The notes under the pieces are model-generated. The model did not search any database, was not told the DNA's origin, and saw nothing but the letters and a program-made list of their open reading frames with translations. From Spirometra erinaceieuropaei (taxonomy: Eukaryota > Platyhelminthes > Cestoda > Diphyllobothriidea > Diphyllobothriidae): 64,000 nucleotides of DNA. A program made the position numbers and the translations under genes. Position 1 is the stretch's first letter. Each line of letters opens with the position of its first letter. The DNA is taken from assembly GCA_902702965.1 (NCBI GenBank), contig CACRXP010001195.1, positions 31,478 through 95,477 of the forward strand. Direction: 5' to 3'. Positions 12,201 through 24,250 of the stretch are shown here, in pieces.

Positions 12201-15200
12201 GGCACTCTTTCCTCATTTCCCCATACGAACGTCCCTTTATCTCCCCCAGCCTGAAAAAGTGTAGATTTTTAGAACAAAAACGATACTGTTCTCGTTTGAA
12301 ATGGAGAAGGAAGTTGTCTGAATAGTAGTGCGCGAAGGAGATCAATGTCGCGGAGGCGGCTTGAGTTAACCGTCTTGACCAACATTGCTGCTAAAGCGCT
12401 TGCCCGATGGCATGAAAACCGACAATCAATAATGTATGTTTAAATCTTTCTGTAACTTAATAATGTTGTATGGCTGGAAGGCACCATATCTGTGGCCGCA
12501 TGTAAAAACTATTATTGATCAAAAGCATTAGTAACTAAAGTTTAGCTAGAGAGGCTGCCAAAGGTATATTTTTTCACAAAATAGTGAGGTAAATTGGTAG
12601 ACGTCAATTACGCCATCTGCTATACTAGTGAGTGTTTCTTTCTGAAATTCACTTAACTAAAAGCAACTGAGAACGCCGTCAGAAAAAACAGTGAGTAGCT
12701 CGTAACACACAACCTGAATTTTAGAAGTTTTTGAGGTTATCCATGCCGGATAGCGATAATCAGAGGATACCGTCTCATAGTTATTTTGTGAAGCAAACTG
12801 AAAACCCACCAGGTGCAAAAAGGATTCATCATATTGATGAAATTTTTTCATAATGGATAGACCTCTTAAATTATTTTTACGAAACGCTGAATGCAAAAAA
12901 CACGATTTTAATATCTTGTAAGTCAGTAAGAATCATTGTATTTTTGGGCATTAACAAGTCGAACAAGCAAAATATGACGGTCAAAGAAATGTTTTGATTA
13001 GAATACCTATGAATTCGAAGTAGGGCCCAAATATATTGCATTTCTCATGCCCAAAGTCTGAAATAACATAAAAGTGAGACGTCGGACAAAGAGGAGAAGT
13101 ACCGAGCAGGATTTCTAGATTAACCATACCCTGCAAAACTGGAATTTCTAATTGCTTCAAAAATTATGCTCCTTTTACCGTAATCAAGTGTTTCAGTTCT
13201 CGTGCAGACAGTGGCAGACTGTAAGGAGATAACTGTAGCTATTCAATACCGAGTCATTCTTCATGCTGGCAAGCTTGAAATAAGTATAATGGTCGACCTT
13301 AAAGGAAGGGCCGCCTTCCAACATGCCTTGATATTGATCAAGTTAACTATGCTCAGCCCGCAGTGTTTATAGGTCACCTCAGTTAAATTGACAGTTCGCG
13401 TCCTTATCATCCGTGACAGATGAATTTTTGATCTTCAATATTTCAGTTAATAACATTTTCTCTGAATTAACGAGGGGAAGTAACTTCAGAGCGTCTTTTC
13501 TAACAAACCGCTACCGCACTCAAACAAAAAGGTATCTGCTGCGGATAAAACAAATGGAAAGTTTTTGAAAGGCCCGCAAGACCTTCAGCAACGATAACAT
13601 TCTTTTAGCTCTAGAATTATCGGGATATTTTTAGCCATAACTAATGTAGTACTTTCCTTACATTACTGCCTGAACAGCATCGACAACCTTGCGGTCAACC
13701 TCGATGTTATCAATTAGCTTTAAGAAAAAAATGTATGCAAATTTTTTAACTCGGTTGTTTCTCACCACCAAAGAAGTCAGTGGAATTCAACGCCACATTA
13801 ATGTTCGACCTATTTTCTCTTGTACCTTTGTAAGGTTGAATTTAGACATTCCAAGCACTAACTTATTCAAACAAACACGAACCTCGAATTCAGCTTTGAA
13901 TTTAAATTATGTGCAGATGACAGATCTGCATTACTAAAATCTAGTTTTGATAAAAATGCGAGGAGGGGGGCTTTTCTTGCTGCATGATATCTTTTTAAAG
14001 AATAAAACAGAGGCATGGTTGGCAATTACAACTAAAATTGTTTGCCGTCAGCCATCGTCATCCTCCATTACTTCGTGATAAACTGTCTAACTATAAAATT
14101 TGGGGAATATTTATTTGCTCGCGATATATCTGCAAGAAGCATAACCCAACTGAAAAGTCTCTTTCGAAAGACTAAAATCTCACCGGTTAATATATTCATA
14201 CCCCTTTCTGTTGGGTTAAGGTTACGATGTGGTGGGTCGAACAATATTTTGGTCTCAAAATCTCTAGAATTAACGCATTTTGGCGGACGTTTTTTACATG
14301 GGAAAGGTTTATGCTGAGATGTTTGGCTGCCACAGTGGAAGGACCCTTTTTACAAAAGGAGTGGACGAGAGGCGGGATTCGACAGAAACGTTCCTGTACC
14401 ACTATCTATTCCCTACGCAAGACCGTATTTGCCTAGCAGACTTGTATGAAAAGGATTATTTCCAATTTTTCTGCAACAATTTTCCATAATCGGGCCTTAC
14501 CGCACATACTTATTACCTTTACAAGCAGACGTAATAGGACACCAGCACAGGGAAATTTCTAAGGATCTATTTGCAAAGCACAAACAAAAGTCTTATTCTC
14601 AGTCGAAGATGGCAGAAGTTAATGAGGGAAGTGAGAGAACAATATGAAAATATCGCTTAGAACATTTAGTTCAAATCCTCGCAGCTTTTCCTAAAGGCGA
14701 GTACTGGGTGCTGTTGAGCACGATCCTGATAGGGTGCATTCTGTTTCGGAGTATGTTCTTGAAAAGCAGGAAAATATATGGCAGCCTGAGACGGTGTTTT
14801 TCGAGGCATAAGCTCTCAGTTATGATGTATATAATGTGACAAGTGTCTTTCTTAAGAGCAGGTTGTTTAAGAACTGCTTAGAAGCCGTAGGATTAAGGTG
14901 GTCAATAAATAGAATACTGTAATCTGACCTAAATGCTCTAGTGCCCTGTTTCTACCTAGAGCTTTTATTATGTGTGTGACAAAAATCCGCGAAAGTTGAC
15001 CTTTTATTTAGATTAAACATTGCATGCAAGAGAATGGTTTAATTCCCTGCTCAGGCCAGTTTCAATGCTCAGCAGTATTGTTATGAATGCAGAGACACTT
15101 TTCGTCCCTTATGGGAGACGGCTTTTGGTATGTGTAAAATTCAGCCGCTGAAGGAGGCCGAGTCCGTAAGAACGTGGGAAAATCACACGTAGCACTCGCT

Positions 15201-15990
15201 GACGTCCTTATTTTTGGAGATAACTGTAGTGATCCGGTTAGAAAGTTTTCTCCAATTGGAAAACTAGCCAACACTAATAAACGTCAGGACAAGTCGGATC
15301 CTCTTGTAACTCAAGGCAAATAAAGGTAAGTGGGGCTGCAAACTGTCAGGAACGGTTTGGAACACAGCGGGAGAGGGGTTTGTAAGGACATACGATACAG
15401 TGCTGATGACGTATCAACTCTCTTCTGCTGACTGAATCGTAAGCACAGTCCAAGAGGGTCTGCAACTAAAGCTTAAGTTGATTGTTTCCATAATAACGCT
15501 ATTTAAACACACAAATTACTGCACTATAACCGAGCGTGCTTCCGGTTTCGGGTGGGAATGGCCCAAGTTGTAGTTGCAATCACAAAATAGACCCCAATAG
15601 GGGGCGATTAAGCTTGCCCGGAGCACGCTGTACCACCAGTCTTCGGGTGCATATGGGCACTTATATAGAGAACAGCATCGGTGATCTCCGAGCTGGTAAA
15701 GTCACTAACATTCTGCACAATTTCAGAGAAGCAAAAAATTTCGAAAATATCCTTCCAAAAATAAGTCACTCTGATGAGACAGACAGTGAGCTAAACGAAA
15801 CTAACCAGACATGAAAAGACTTGCTGCTACCTTTGTTTCATTTATTAATTGCTCGTTTATATGAGTTTACTTCCTGACTCCAACTGCCATGTGACAAAAC
15901 GTAACATCTGTTCCAAAAAGAGGACATTTAACTTTGTTTAGGGTTGCTTACCTAGTGTGACCTATTTTCAAAATGGCATAAGCCATCGTT
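9291..15990. other. 6.7 kb with no recognisable feature
   Basis: The longest open frame is at 10350-10769 on the + strand (139 codons). It has no domain I recognise and no clear splice context. Other frames are 92 aa or shorter. I see no tRNA, inverted repeat or array. This may be unique intergenic or intronic sequence, or repeats too old to read by eye. Confidence 0.5.
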
Positions 15991-16031
15991 GATCAGAAAT
16001 TGAAGCGATCGCCGGAACAATGGCTTTATTC

Positions 16032-16073
16032 GCCCGACGTTTCGGATTCTCTCTTGAATCCATCATCAGAGAC
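16032..16073 (-). ncRNA. Hammerhead-ribozyme-like motif, class A pLTR
   Basis: On the minus strand: CTGATGA, one T, a GGATT/AATCC-type stem II, then GAAAC and GTC, with short flanking complementarity GTCT/GGGC as a possible stem I. Four bases after GAA (ACGT) are self-complementary and could form stem III in a dimer. Hammerhead motifs are known from Penelope-like elements. The unpaired T after CTGATGA is not canonical, so activity is unproven. Confidence 0.45.
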
Positions 16074-16244
16074 AGTTGCAGAAAAGGGTGGCTCGTGTAC
16101 AGGAAGTCGCAGTATTTATAGGATGCGGTCGTCATGCTACCGCATACCTACAGCAATTAACCGTGCTCCCTTCATCAAGGATTGTTGCCCGCTGGTGCGA
16201 TAATGGCTTGATGGCCGGCATGCAAGTTTTAAATTGCTGACATC

Positions 16245-16440
16245 TCATCATCCGTGTTGGATGCTGGCGTGATGATTGCTCGGCCATCTGGCTCACCGGC
16301 TTGCGCGCTCCTCGAGTGGTCAATTTCTTTGGCCAGTCTATGCCTCAGCACAGAATATGGAGTGGGAATGTCGTTGCACTTGTTGATAGACTGAGGTCCC
16401 GTGAATCATGACTCAAGCAACTCGCATGGCGACTGCATCC
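16245..16440 (-). pseudogene. Penelope GIY-YIG protein, C-terminal tail
   Basis: The minus strand gives 'TGPQSINKCNDIPTPYSVL' followed by 'RHRLAKEIDHSRSAQAGEP' and a stop near 16245. This is the conserved end of the endonuclease-bearing Penelope protein; the same region is seen at 45.1 kb and, more decayed, at 24.1 kb. Only about 65 residues remain, with a stop (TGA) near the start of the fragment, so RT and GIY-YIG catalytic cores are gone. Confidence 0.8.
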
Positions 16441-16487
16441 TATAAATACTGCGACTTCCTGTACACGAGCCACCCTTTTCTGCAACT

Positions 16488-16529
16488 GTCTCTGATGATG
16501 GATTTAAGAGAGAATCCGAAACGTCGGGC
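16488..16529 (+). ncRNA. Hammerhead-ribozyme-like motif, class A pLTR
   Basis: GTCT (16488-16491), CTGATGA (16492-16498), stem II 16500-16504 with 16513-16517, GAAAC (16518-16522), GTC (16523-16525), GGGC (16526-16529). Stem I would be GTCT with GGGC (two G-T wobbles). Stem III could only form between two copies through ACGT. It is the inverted twin of 16032-16073. Structure is inferred by eye, not folded. Confidence 0.45.
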
Positions 16530-16650
16530 GAATAAAGCCATTGTTCCAGCGATCGTTTCTTCTTCTGATCAACTAGTTCCTGGAACTCGCATCTTCGCTT
16601 GTATCGGCAATAAGCCATCGTATTGGTAAAATGCTCTAATAAAAGTGCGC

Positions 16651-17740
16651 CCAAGTTTGTTTATCTGAACATGTTGTCTGTGTTCGCATCCTGGTTATCT
16701 GTATACTAGCATTTTTTCGTCTTATCTCACTTTTGGAGTCCGCTTGTAGTCAACAGTGTGGAGTTCTACTATGCAGTGCTGATGATTCGAAGTGACAGCG
16801 TCAAGTTTGCGTTTCTGGCTTTTTCGAAAGGCAAAATAGCTAGAAATGACCATTGCGTTTGACGCAGGTATCGTTATGCATTTCATAGCTGATCATCCTA
16901 TACAAGGCAAACAGTATGGTGGTGAGAGCACGTCAGAATATTTGGAAGCGAAGACTGCTTGGGTAAACATATAAAACCCTCTCACGGTCGATTCACCCGT
17001 CAATGTGTTTTGTTGGACGAAAGTACACATTTTCCTGACGTTGGGGAACGTCAAATGAGATGGCCTACAAGTAAAAAGTTCAAGCCTATTTTTCGAGACT
17101 AAGGGACGTTAGAGTTTATAACCCTAAGGTGAGCGAGGGCGGTTTAAGTCAGTTACGAATCCATTAACAACGAACTCTTAAGTCTTTTGCAAATTTTTGC
17201 CGCATCATGCGTCATGACATTTGGCTAGCACACCGGTAGTTAAAAATGCCCTTATATGATTGCATTCGTCGAACATGCATGCAAATGGTTGCACCTGCAG
17301 GCCGATCTTCTCAACATTTCTTCGATCTTGGTTTCCCAACCAGTACTGTTAACCAGCCTTGTCCGAAACAAGTATCCTCCAACGGGGGTAAAGACATGAG
17401 ATGAATGAAATGTTCGCATACTTACTCTAGTAACTCCAACGAATTATCCGGGCCATGGTTAGGACATGGCTGACTGAAAACAGTAAATGGGACAGAAACG
17501 AACATATCGGTTTTCCTTTGCCACTTTTAGTATTGCTTATCACCATGTTTCGACCTACGAAACACCTGGGCCGCGTTACATGGCAAAACAGACTCGCACT
17601 CATTCCTCAAAAGCGGAAGAGATTGGTTAGTGCAATTCTCACACGATGTTGATAATTACGATTGAAACTGGCAGGTCCTAGGCCCATGGTTGAATGACGA
17701 CGGGTCCGGTTAAGCCTCTGTGCATTCTTAACCTAAGGCT
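16651..17740. other. Intergenic, nothing recognised
   Basis: No coding signature, tRNA or repeat was seen. A 65-codon frame at 17455 has no resemblance to known families. Confidence 0.5.
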
Positions 17741-17744
17741 GTTG

Positions 17745-18280
17745 TACTGGTTAAATTCAGACTGCACACAAGGCAGAAATAACAATTTCACGAATGAGGC
17801 GAATGTGCGAGTCACAGGAACTTGTTGCACGGAAGGACACACGATTACTGGAACGGCAGTTGTGTTAGTCCGAGCTTTCGCACTCACACAGGAGTCCATT
17901 GTCAGAGACTATGAAAGCACAACATCAGCCCATCAGATTTTGATCTGACAATGTCGCGGGAGGAGGGAGAAAAAGGAGGGATAGGTAGGCTGTGTCCGTG
18001 CCTGTGCTGGTGTCACACGTTGCGTTGACGCGGCCCAGTTCCCACGCAAAGACGCATGTCGTCACCTTACCGTGAGACCACTGAGAGTTAGACGGTGTGA
18101 ACGCAACCCAACCACGAACACGACCTCTCCTCTGCCCCGGCACTGTCCGACTACAAAACCGTTCAGCTGATGTTGAACTTTCATAGTCACCGAAAGTGGG
18201 TATCTGTACGAGTAGGGAAGCAAAGACTAACACAACTGCTTTTTCCGATGATTGCGTGTTCTTCTTCGTTATTACTACAG
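17745..18280. mobile_element. Inverted pair of Penelope pLTRs without ORF
   Basis: A minus-sense pLTR at about 17745-17945 and a plus-sense pLTR at about 18155-18280 face outward. On the minus strand the left copy reads 'tgatgttgtgctttcatag', 'tctctgac', a stem, 'gcgaaagctcgg', 'ctaacacaactgc'; the right copy repeats these landmarks in plus sense ('tgatgttgaactttcatag', 'ctaacacaactgc'). The left copy keeps a hammerhead-like core with CTGACAA instead of CTGACGA (17868-17910). The 210-bp interior has no recognisable Penelope coding sequence. Confidence 0.7.
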
Positions 18281-18509
18281 TCAGTCAATATCCAGCCGTG
18301 TACAATTAAGAGATAAGAAAATATCGTCAGTCATATAAAACAGCAAAGTCACGGACAAATAATCGCACACAAAATCTTAGGGTTGGTAAACTCGTTCCAT
18401 TAGAAGAATGAAAATTGTCGGCTTATGTTATTCCTGCTTCGCGCTATCCGTTATACCTAAAAAATACTCGGTTGTACACAAATACAGGTACTTTCTCTCG
18501 CATAACAAG

Positions 18510-18690
18510 TGTCCTACCACTAAATCCCAAGGGCAGTACCCAAATCCCCGTCCCAACCTGAACCCTAAAATCAACTCTAGCTCCATCCCTTAACCTTCTA
18601 AGCCCAGCACTAACTCCAAACCTAAACCCCCTCCACCTCTAAAATTTACCGTAAGGCCACCTGCAATGTAATGTGTACTTATCCCCATGC
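18510..18690 (-). repeat. Degenerate TTAGGG-like repeat element, copy 1
   Basis: On the plus strand it reads as loose CCTAA/CCCTAA motifs ('aaccctaaaat', 'cctaaaccccc'), followed by 'aaatttaccgtaaggccacc', which is the reverse complement of a boundary segment at 53760-53785. It belongs to the same family as 53738-53900 and 57753-58104. The motifs are too irregular and too scattered for a telomere. Confidence 0.55.
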
Positions 18691-18789
18691 CCTAACAAGT
18701 AATCTACTTGTTTGACTTTCTAATTCGGTTAGTCGACAGCTCGAAACTTCGACCATGTCGAGCAACGGCACAGGGTGGTTAACTGAACG

Positions 18790-18870
18790 TGAATCAGTTT
18801 ATATTGATAGCAGATACGCGGAGTATCTGCTGCACTCACTCATCTCTCACCTACCTGAGCTTGGCGACAT
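18790..18870 (+). repeat. Repeat fragment shared with the 62-kb mosaic
   Basis: The string 'gtttatattgatagcag', then 'gctgcactcactcatctct', resembles segments at 61990, 62370 and 62510 ('gtttataatga...gctg...ctctctcc'). It is short and diverged, and the class is unknown. From 18871 to 19635 I see nothing recognisable. Confidence 0.35.
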
Positions 18871-19639
18871 GACAGGGTCAGGACAATCGCAGACGGGCTC
18901 GAGTTAATATTGGGAGTTGCACGTGTCGGAAGTTACTACAGTGCGAGCTGTCCAAAACCCTGACCAGACCATTTCTGTCCTCTCACCTTAAGGTGCTGTT
19001 CGCAGTATTTCTGTTCCCTTTAATGGAAGACCAGGAAAAAAGACAGTATCGGACAACCAACATATATTTCCATTAATTCACATGCTTCAATAGAACAGGA
19101 AATGTTAGCCAGAAGACAAAACAAATCAGCAAGAAAATTCGGAACATACATGAGGCTAGCAAAAGGTGAGGTATGGAGCTTCGAGCATCCGATGCACATC
19201 GGCATCAAGTGAATACCAATAGAGTGTTCTAGCGAGTTCTAGTCTACTATACAAAGTTGCTACGGCAGCCCACCTTGACGACTATTGAAAGCATCGAAAA
19301 GCAAATTCGGACTCTTTTCTTAAGAAGTCTCCAAATGTATTATATCCTTTTTAATTATATTGGCCAGATATATGCCCACTAAGTACGCGCATGTTTCGTA
19401 ATTACAAAATGTTTTCGCACTTTTTCTCCCCCTTCCCCTAATAATCGCAGCACGAGGCATTCATAATTAGTCATCCTCTCCTCTCCGTAAAACCGCATTA
19501 ACTTTAGATGCTACATTCCTCACCAAACGTTCATGAAACTCCTTCAATAGGCTTTTTAATTCGCATTCTTAAACAGATACCTCTACCTGAGTAGGAGGTC
19601 ATTCGTGACATTGGGACAAACCGGATGTGGTTGAATGTA

Positions 19640-20620
19640 CCAAAAAGGCAGTTTAGGTGAAATGGAATATATAAGGAAGAGGACTGATCGAGCACCGGAA
19701 CAGTTTGTCTGCCGTTCTGAGCTTCCAAACCCCTGCAGGAGCCCGTCTTCAGAGATAGTAACACCAACAGAACCAGCGGTACTTATAGGGAGTCCTAGCC
19801 ACTCATCGACCAACGGCGCAAGACTGGGGTTGTCTGCGCAGGGCTCCGTATGTCGGTGCCAGGTAAGTAAATCGATCGATCGATTTATAATCCGAAGTCC
19901 ATGCTTCTACGACTTTTTCACCCATTTTCTTTCTGGCGTGGGCGATTATCTTGGTGGCTGCGAAGTTAAACTCATGACTTATTTCGTAGGTGTGAGCAGC
20001 CACTTGCGATAATTCGTCTCTGCTTCGCATAGCCAGCTAATGTTCGTGTATGCGCGATTCGAGCATGCTTCCAAAGACAATTTCATCACGGTATGCGATA
20101 TACAACCCCAGATTGATCCCCGAGATCTAACCGGTCCTTATTTTTCATGACTTTGCTGCGCATCGTGGCTTTCGGCCGATGTGGAATTCTGACACATCCT
20201 TCCGCAGCAATGCGTTCGGTCGCTTCTGAACCGCCCTCAATATATGACAGAGAATGCCGTTTCCCTGGTGGTGTTGCTGGTTGGGTTCTTTGCCGACGGC
20301 GGCGTAGGTGGCGACTTATAAATTCCTTCGGATGGCTATTCTGCTTAAGCTGGTCGCGGAGATAACAGGCCTCACTTGATCTGTCCTCCGGTTTGCTGGA
20401 ATAAGTCTGGGTCCGATTGAAGAGTGTTTTCACACATTTTCGTTTGTGAGTCACCGGTCAAATCCCTATAATTATCACTGGCTCTGGTGTTGTTGCTATC
20501 TCTGACGATGGACTCCTGTACAAGTTCGAGAGCTCATAACAACAAATAAACTGTTCCGTTGCTCGATCAACCTTCTTATTTACTTATGCATACATCTGTA
20601 ACTCAAACTTTCACCTCCAT
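19640..20620 (-). mobile_element. Truncated Penelope-like element with inverted pLTRs (class B)
   Basis: On the minus strand this reads: inverted pLTR (20461-20620, plus sense), RT end plus GIY-YIG coding remnant (20454 to 19803), then a pLTR (19802-19640). The two pLTRs share 'cctataa', 'gtgtt..tactatctctga', 'agctca', 'aaactgttccg' and 'gctcgatca'. The ORF begins within the last part of the RT, so the inverted pLTR sits directly at the truncation point. Confidence 0.82.
19803..20454 (-). pseudogene. Penelope RT end and GIY-YIG endonuclease remnant
   Basis: The minus strand gives 'THKRKCVKTLFNRTQTYSS' with 'KPEDRSSEACYLRDQL', the conserved linker after the Penelope RT, then an 'RIPHRPKAT' block and 'GVVYRIP', the first GIY-YIG half. 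In a second frame from 20030 it continues with 'SQVAAHTYEISHEFNFAAT', 'KIIAHARKK' and 'LRRQPQSCAVGR', the family's usual end. The frame change between 20086 and 20030 and loss of the YIG half break the gene. The same family has its 3' end at 38.6 and 40.9 kb. No RT catalytic box is present because of 5' truncation. Confidence 0.85.
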
Positions 20621-21590
20621 TCGTGCAAATGGGATATATCGTTCGACTGTCAAACATGAGTGGGTGAAGACCTCATCGAGGTTGCCGAAATAGGAAGGAA
20701 GGTCATGACGCTCACGTCTATAACATTAAACCTTCTGTGGATTGTTTGACCAATCTATCATTCAGTTTTGAATGAATGCTTGTTTAGATAGACATTACGC
20801 AGTACCTAAGGTTTTGAAGTCAAACCATCAAGTACGCATTCAAACTCAGTTCATTAGGGCTTCTGATTTGTAATGGTCTTACCCTGACTGAAAATAAAAC
20901 ATAGACATTAAAACTACTAGTTATACTACTGGTGCACTGACTCCATTCAGGGATATAAGCCAATGTAGGTCCTCCCGACCCACAGATGATTTGAAGATTA
21001 AACGTCGTATAATTAGAACAAAGTCTCTATTGTACGCTCGAGATCTCTGAAAGTTAAACCTGGTCTACCGTCCGGTAAGATGGACAGATAGCTTGGAAAA
21101 TTGATTACCTGGAAGGCCAGATATAAGCCTAAGAAATAATTAAACACTGCTTCAAAGGATAGGATAACTGACTAGTTATAAGTGTACCCTGGAAAATTAG
21201 TGACACCTACGCGGAAACCGATGCAGGAACCACTTTCAGGATGACTAAGTAGTCACCCGCACGAACTGTTTGATGATCAAACACGTAAGTCTAGATCGAC
21301 ACCTGGAATGACTACAAAAATAGCGATTTTAACAAGCATGTCAGTCGGAGTGCATCGGCATCCATCTCTCCTGAAACAAGTCAAAACTTCGAGCCGGGTT
21401 CTGTGGCTCCCATCTTGTTAACCGTTCTGCCTAGGTTCGCCTAACCCCTTATGTAGTTAACTGAATGAGAGCCTGAAAGCACGCAGCGTCCTGCACGGCT
21501 GGTGAACAGCTTTCAGCATCTCCTCCAAAAAGTCTCATATTAATACTGTTTGCTTTAGCAAACTCCCATACAGCAGGCGTACTAATTAAA
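20621..21590. other. Intergenic, nothing recognised
   Basis: No domain, tRNA or repeat is visible. The CR1-like RT fragment that follows may extend slightly upstream of 21600, but I could not read it. Confidence 0.45.
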
Positions 21591-21606
21591 TGTCCATGGT
21601 TTCTGT

Positions 21607-22103
21607 ATGGCAAGCTATCGTCCTGTAGCTAACACTAGTATAGTGTGTAGGATGATAGACAAGGAAGTTCGCCAGCGCATACCCCCTTTCCTGAAAGATA
21701 ACCAACTTTCTATCCCTGATCTACATGGTGTCCCTAAAGATACGATCTGTCTCACTCAACTTTTGATCATAATTGAGATGTTTAGGAAGAGGGTTGATCA
21801 GTGCAAAGACGTCGAGACCATATTTTTGCATCTGCATGTCTTTCAGTCCCGCAACTTTTTACCCTCTGTTTGCTAACTTAGAGAAATGAAGTACTTAACC
21901 CCAACCAGCAAATGAAGTTGGCAGTAGGATTACGAATTTTTCTAACAGCGTTGGAGATGGAGCATCACCTGAAATGCCAGTTCACGGTGGAGTCCCCCGG
22001 GTTGCGTGCTGGATTCCTTATTCACCTTTATATGGACAACAATCTTCACGGGTTTGTTCCGAATGACTGCTTCCTGTTTGTGGACGTTGGAAAACTGCGC
22101 TAG
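21607..22103 (+). pseudogene. CR1-like LINE reverse transcriptase, fingers-palm fragment
   Basis: The first part reads 'MASYRPVANTSIVCRMIDK', 'PFLKDNQLSIPDLHG' and 'CLTQLLIIIEMFRKRVD', matching the RT fingers (YRP...LTS, HGF..., SCLTQLL). The DFSKAFD box is eroded to 'LHLHVFQS'. Downstream, 'PEMPVHGGVP' (motif B) lies in one frame and 'FVPNDCFLFVDVGKLR' in another, where the catalytic FADD is FVDV. At least one frameshift, a deletion and loss of both catalytic Asp pairs make it non-functional. It complements in domain coverage the minus-strand fragment at 7.5-8.1 kb. Confidence 0.8.
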
Positions 22104-22174
22104 ACACGAAACAATATTGTTATTCAAGGGAGTGCGGTTACACGTCAATGACTGGATCAAACAGTAGGTGGGCG

Positions 22175-22312
22175 TGGATTTCAGAAGGAGAAAATGTGAT
22201 CATTGCAACAAGAAGTATATTAGCTTGATCTTTTGGATTTTCAGTTGAACCCACTAATAGAGACAGTTGCAGATAAACGTAACGCAGACACGAGGAGTGC
22301 AGCATTTATAGG
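22175..22312 (-). mobile_element. Inverted Penelope pLTR (class A), 5' side
   Basis: On the minus strand: 'cctataaatgctgcac', 'ctgcaactgtctct', then a segment ending 'ttttctccttct', corresponding to the class A pLTR at 16430-16625. The hammerhead-like core is eroded. It faces away from the + strand ORF that follows at 22445, giving the same outward arrangement as neighbouring loci. Confidence 0.65.
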
Positions 22313-22444
22313 ACTTAACGGATGAACGAAAGCGGGTGTTAAGGCAATAGACATCATATAGCAAGGCTGATGCGACGCCCACCAACAAAGGAGTTAGTCC
22401 TTAGCTAGACGGGGGCGACAGCCGAGACAAAGAACCTACACCAA

Positions 22445-24250
22445 TTGTTGTCCTTCCTAATGGCCCATAGGCCGCGCGCGGTTCATCCAAATGTCGGACG
22501 TGATGCACTAAGAGAACGAAAGGCTGGCGATGACCTTGTTATCGTACCTGCGGACAAGGGCGTTCCACTGTCCTGTCAGAGACGACAGAAAGTCAAAAAC
22601 ATGCTGAAGGATCATCAGCATTGTGTGCCCTGAAAATTCAACCTCCTGAAAAAGCCGACACACAAAAAATGCGACGCTGTTGGCACTGGCGAACTAGGGT
22701 GCAATATCACCGACCGACCGACGAACGCATGGTAAGAGCCCAAGATACGGTCTTTACCCAAAAGGGCCCAGTGTGTACTCCTCTTGCGCTCATTGTATCC
22801 AACAAAGGCACTCCAATTCAAGGACTGACATAGTGACGGTTTCGGTGCTGCAAATTTCTGGCCGCTAATTTAAGCACCACAATCAACTCGTCAACGCAAT
22901 TCTTGAGAACGTGAAAGCTCAGAAGATTAACATGCGATCACTGGAACATCTTTATCTTCTGAACTGCTATCTGGAACTCGCCTGTTCGCTTCTATCAGCA
23001 ACGTGAAAGCTGCCTGCCAAAGGAGATCGCGGTATCTTTTGATGTTTACTTTCGGAGAATTTTGTAGTTAAGATAATCGAATTACTTATGCAAACATATA
23101 CGACGGAGCGAATAATCGCATCAGACACCTCATAATCCGCCAACTCCTGGAATTCTGTGTGAAGGCTTACTTCTCTTTCAACGACCGATCTATGTGCGGG
23201 TGGAAGGCACTCCAACGGGTCCAGTGACTTCGGGACCCGTAGCTAAGGCGGTCCTACAACGCTTGTTGTCGCAGGTTCCCAAACACCACAAACTGAAATT
23301 GTGGGCCGGATATGTTGATAACGCCTTTGTCGTCATCGAACGGGATTAAGTGCTGACGTTCAAATAACATCTCACACCGTCTTCCCAAACACGGAATTCA
23401 CGATGGAGGGGAGGAAAACAAACAGCTAGCCTTGCTTGATGTCCTCGTCTGCCGCAAAGATTCAGGTGACCTAAAAACTAAAGTGTTCAGGAAAATGATA
23501 AATACGACGCAAGCACTAAACTTCAATAGCAACTACCCAATCATTCACAAACTCAGTTTTGCAATGGCGTTATATCGGCTTGTCGAGACACGTTGCAATG
23601 AGTTGGAAGACAAGGAGCAAATGGTTATCCGCACGACTCCGTAAGCCGGTGCACAAGTAAACGAGACGAGAGACCCAATCCGACCGGCTCAATTTTTTTT
23701 TCGAGAGCTCTCCCGCGTGAGGAAGGTGTCGAAAGCTGTCAGCCGCCTTCTTACCCAACTATAAAATGAGGTTAATTACAGACCGGAGACAACCATCGAG
23801 CGCCAGGTCATGAGGCCACAAGACCCACCATCACAACGGGGAACGTCTGGAGACGTTTACTGGATTTGCGGACAAAGAACCGCATCGGCGAAAATAGAAG
23901 ACCACTCCGGATACAAATACTCGAACATGGAGCAGTGGTGACTAGGAATGGAGTTAGCACTCAGACAGCGGCTCATTGGCCGGGACCCGTTCACACTTTC
24001 AAGTTTGGCGAAGCCAAAATCCTCACAGACGTTGACATTCGTATAGAACGCGGGTTGCATGAGTTGCGGTTCTCCGACTCGCAGTCAGTTATCAAACGCG
24101 ATGACCTCCCGCTTTACTATTCCGCGCGGGGACTTTGCCTGGACACTAAAATAAGCCCCATGGTGAGGGTGCTGACGACCGACTGCCGAGTAGTCATCAC
24201 ATCAATAGTCAACAAAGATGATGAAATCACGGCGTCTAACGGCTGGAGTA
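22445..24250 (+). pseudogene. Penelope-like element RT plus GIY-YIG endonuclease, most complete copy
   Basis: The order follows the Penelope plan. It starts with 'ALRERKAGDDLVIVPADKG' (22500, the N-terminal block), 'PLALIVSNKGTPIQGL' (22780), 'EFCVKAYFSFN' (23150) and 'VEGTPTGPVTSG' (23200). The catalytic palm reads 'WAGYVDNAFVVIERD' at 23305, where the usual YVDD is YVDN. Then come 'LDVLVCRKDSGDLKTKVFR' (23435), a GIY-YIG region whose catalytic halves are largely lost, and 'HTFKFGEAKIL' with 'RDDLPLYYS' (23990-24120). Several frameshifts, a stop after ERD, and an inserted pLTR-like piece near 22930-23010 break it. The protein is dead. Confidence 0.85.
22925..23012 (+). mobile_element. pLTR-tail fragment inside the Penelope RT
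   Basis: The segment 'gcgatcactggaac', 'tctggaactcgcctgttcgc', 'ttctatcagca' matches the tail of class A pLTRs at 16550-16615 and 24455-24525 ('ctggaactcgcatcttcgc', 'tatcggca'). It sits where RT sequence between the GTP block and the 'FCVKAYFSFN' block would be expected. It could be a nested insertion, or a scar of two Penelope copies in tandem that lost the middle. Confidence 0.55.

Larger units (their letters stand above)
15970..16650 (-). mobile_element. Truncated Penelope-like element with outward-facing inverted pLTRs (class A)
   Basis: Left arm 15990-16130 (minus-sense pLTR) and right arm 16430-16625 (plus-sense pLTR) are reverse complements; both contain 'cctataaatactgcgac', 'gagccacccttttctgcaac', the CTGATGA core and 'gcgatcg'. 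Between them, on the minus strand, lies only the end of a GIY-YIG protein. So on the minus strand the element reads: inverted pLTR, 5'-truncated ORF, pLTR. The same plan recurs at 17.7, 19.6 and 22.2 kb. Confidence 0.8.

Noticed and set aside
19635..20012. 125-codon plus-strand frame
   Set aside because: Antisense shadow of the Penelope GIY-YIG remnant and pLTR.
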